8,010 bases of DNA from Clostridia bacterium (lineage in GTDB: Bacteria; Bacillota_A; Clostridia; Oscillospirales; Acutalibacteraceae), in contig RZYX01000085.1 of NCBI GenBank assembly GCA_009930155.1, positions 1 to 8,010 of the forward strand, given 5' to 3'. Below are positions 6,353 through 8,010 of the stretch, in pieces; position 1 is the stretch's first letter; every line of letters begins with the position of its first letter. The notes below the pieces were generated by a model. That model saw nothing but the letters and a program-made list of their open reading frames with translations. It did not search any database and was not told the DNA's origin. The position numbers were made by a program, and so were the translations under genes.

Positions 6353-7021
6353 AATAATTTTAGGGTTCTTGAAATTAAGAAAAGTGTTTTTGAAGATAAC
6401 AACAGACAAGCGGATTTAATTAGAGAAGAATTGAAAAAGGAAAAAACTTTTTTGTTAAATTTGATGTCATCACCTGGTTCAGGTAAAACAACAACACTTT
6501 TAAAAACAATTTCTGCGTTGAAAGATGAAATTAATATTGGCATTATGGAAGCTGATATTGATTCGGATGTTGATGCTCAAACTGTTTCAAAAACTGGTGT
6601 AAAGGTAATTCAATTGCACACAGGTGGTATGTGCCATCTTGATGCAGATATGACAAAGCAAGGTTTAGAAGGTCTTGGAACAGACGGTTTGGATTTTGTC
6701 GTTTTAGAAAATGTAGGCAATTTAGTGTGTCCTGCAGAGTTTGACACTGGAGCATCAAAAAATGCAATGATTTTAAGCGTTCCCGAGGGGGACGATAAGC
6801 CTCTAAAATACCCGCTTATGTTCTCTATTGTGGATGTTTTATTGATTAATAAAATTGATGCAATGGATTATTTTGATTTTGATTTAGAGGCATGCAAAGA
6901 GCGTGTTAAAAAATTAAACCCAAACATTAAGGTTATTCCAATATCTGCAAAAACAGGTGAGGGAATTGATGAGTGGGCAGATTGGATTCGTACTGAAGTA
7001 AAAAACTGGAATGAAAATTAA
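6350..7021 (+). CDS. hypB: HypB-type nickel-incorporation GTPase
   Basis: Encodes a 223-residue SIMIBI-class GTPase that, in known systems, delivers nickel to [NiFe]-hydrogenase (and, through HypA, sometimes to urease or other nickel enzymes) in the cytoplasm. The P-loop is SPGSGKTT (41-48). EADIDSDVDA (67-76) is the switch region, ENVGNLVCPAEFDTG (120-134) is the HypB signature, NKID (167-170) gives guanine specificity and SAKTGEG (199-205) is the G5 loop. The metal ligands at the dimer interface are kept: C95-H96 in GGMCHLDADM and C127. There is no N-terminal His-rich nickel-storage stretch and no CxxCGC motif, so this is the short form. It sits behind a GntR operator and 37 bases before an iron-sulfur protein gene. 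HypA, other Hyp proteins and hydrogenase subunits are not in the window, so the client enzyme is unknown. Family assignment is firm. Confidence 0.93.
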   Translation: MNNFRVLEIKKSVFEDNNRQADLIREELKKEKTFLLNLMSSPGSGKTTTLLKTISALKDEINIGIMEADIDSDVDAQTVSKTGVKVIQLHTGGMCHLDADMTKQGLEGLGTDGLDFVVLENVGNLVCPAEFDTGASKNAMILSVPEGDDKPLKYPLMFSIVDVLLINKIDAMDYFDFDLEACKERVKKLNPNIKVIPISAKTGEGIDEWADWIRTEVKNWNEN

Positions 7022-7058
7022 GTATTATATTTAAATTATAAATATGGGGGAAATAATA

Positions 7059-8010
7059 ATGGCAAAAGAAAAAGTGTTGGAACTTGCTAATCACATTGGC
7101 AGAAGAAAGAGTACAGACAAAAATGCTTACAATGTGACTGATCCAGAATATAGGATTTTGGAACCTGTTGTAACAGATGAAATGGCGGAGGTAGGTCTTT
7201 GCTTGGAGTTTCGTTCTCCAATAACAGCTCAGCAGGTGGCAGACAAATGTGGTAAACCTGTTGAAGAAGTTACAAAAATACTTTGGGATTTAGCAATGGC
7301 TGGTGTATGCTTCATTAATGAAAAAAATGGTGTTGATGAGTATTGGTATGACACTTGGATTCCTGGCGTTATGGAAATGATGGCAAACAATAAGGAAAAT
7401 GTGGAAAAATATCCACAAATTGCTAAAGCTTTTGATGATTATGGTAAAGTTAGAGGTTCAGCAACAGCAGGAATTATACCTGTTGGTAAAGGCCTTATGC
7501 GTGTTATCCCTATTGAAACAGCTATTTCAGGCGATACAAGAAAAGCGTCGTATGAGGAAGTATCAAAGTACATAAATGATAACGATATTTTCTCTGTTTC
7601 AGATTGTGCTTGTCGTACAGCAAGAGAAGCAATGGGTGAAGGATGCGGGCATCTCAAAGAGGATATGTGTATTCAGATGGGACACGCTGCGGAATACTAT
7701 ATCCGTACAGGTAGAGGCAGAGAGGTTACTCGTGAAGAAGTTTTTGAAATTATACATAGAGCAGAAGAAAACGGCTTGATGCATCAGATTCCCAATTTAG
7801 ATGGCTCTGGTAAAACACATGCTATTTGTAATTGTTGTGGATGTAGTTGCTTCTCTTTGAGGAGTGCATCATTGTTTAAAAATACAGATATGGTGCGTTC
7901 AAACTATGTTGCAGAGGTTGATAAGGATAAGTGCGTTGCATGTGGAGAATGTGTACAATATTGTCCAACTAATGCTTTAACACTAGGTAGAAAATTATGT
8001 GAAGCTGTTC
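7059..8010 (+). CDS. Winged-helix and Cys-rich 4Fe-4S redox protein, 3' end outside window
   Basis: The frame is open to the window edge, giving 317 residues and no stop. Start is ATG 7059 with GGGGGA (7046-7051) seven bases upstream; an in-frame ATG at 7044 would overlap that site. Residues about 40-100 resemble a small winged helix (ITAQQVADKCGKPVEEVTKI, then a WYDTWIPG turn). Next comes CAC-x10-C-x7-C (C183, C185, C196, C204), then the cluster CNCCGCSC (257-264), then a ferredoxin motif CVACGECVQYCP (C292, C295, C298, C302) and C314, which may open a second cluster. This layout is known to me from anaerobe 4Fe-4S proteins, some of which continue into an FAD/NAD(P) oxidoreductase domain; whether this one does cannot be seen. 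An electron-transfer or reductase role is likely but the substrate is unknown. It is probably co-transcribed with hypB; no terminator lies in the 37-base gap. Confidence 0.85.
   Translation, partial: MAKEKVLELANHIGRRKSTDKNAYNVTDPEYRILEPVVTDEMAEVGLCLEFRSPITAQQVADKCGKPVEEVTKILWDLAMAGVCFINEKNGVDEYWYDTWIPGVMEMMANNKENVEKYPQIAKAFDDYGKVRGSATAGIIPVGKGLMRVIPIETAISGDTRKASYEEVSKYINDNDIFSVSDCACRTAREAMGEGCGHLKEDMCIQMGHAAEYYIRTGRGREVTREEVFEIIHRAEENGLMHQIPNLDGSGKTHAICNCCGCSCFSLRSASLFKNTDMVRSNYVAEVDKDKCVACGECVQYCPTNALTLGRKLCEAV

Noticed and set aside
6274..6543. Minus-strand open frame of 89 codons across the hypB 5' end
   Set aside because: It is antisense to the P-loop region of hypB and runs through its operator and ribosome site; no family features.
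6543..6767. Minus-strand open frame of 74 codons inside hypB
   Set aside because: It is antisense to the conserved core of hypB and has no domain of its own.
7439..7784. Short open frames on both strands inside the iron-sulfur protein gene
   Set aside because: The + frame at 7059-8010 carries conserved Cys motifs throughout this stretch, so the others are shadows.

Overview
The window is AT-rich, and every gene I can support lies on the + strand. Genes are tightly packed, AGA/AGG codons dominate for arginine in the first block, Shine-Dalgarno sequences are strong (AGGAGG type), and the phosphate genes run in the order pst-phoU-phoB-phoR. Together with an anaerobe-type Cys-rich redox protein, this suggests a low-GC anaerobic member of the Bacillota (Clostridia or a relative). 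The genus cannot be named from this sequence alone.

Positions 1-5077 form one phosphate uptake and signalling operon: the end of a pst permease gene, then pstA, pstB, phoU, a PhoB/PhoP-type response regulator and a PhoR-type histidine kinase. Genes overlap by 1-4 bases or are separated by at most 11 bases. Pst imports inorganic phosphate, PhoU links transporter state to the kinase, and the two-component pair controls the phosphate-starvation genes. The first reading frame is not a normal PstC. Its first ~33 codons look like the C-terminal part of the phosphate-binding protein PstS, and it then runs in frame into the C-terminal half of PstC. It is either an in-frame deletion fusion or an assembly chimera, and it is the oddest gene-level feature here.

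Positions 5078-5358 are non-coding. They hold a strong rho-independent terminator that ends the pho operon, and then a near-consensus promoter with a palindromic operator just downstream. This drives a GntR-family regulator of the FadR/FCD type (5359-6066).

Positions 6067-6349 are non-coding. They contain an AT-only hairpin, short repeats, a weaker promoter and a second palindrome with the same core (TGGTTWGACCA), placed the same 13 bases after its -10 element. Downstream are a HypB-type nickel-insertion GTPase (6350-7021) and, 37 bases later, the 5' part of a large Cys-rich iron-sulfur protein that runs off the window. The simplest model is that the GntR protein represses its own gene and the hypB/iron-sulfur operon through the two matched operators, in response to an unknown metabolite. 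No hydrogenase subunit or other nickel enzyme is visible, so the GTPase's client is unknown.

The two blocks differ in arginine codon choice: the six phosphate genes contain only three CGN codons, whereas CGN codons are common in the second block. This suggests different histories or expression constraints.
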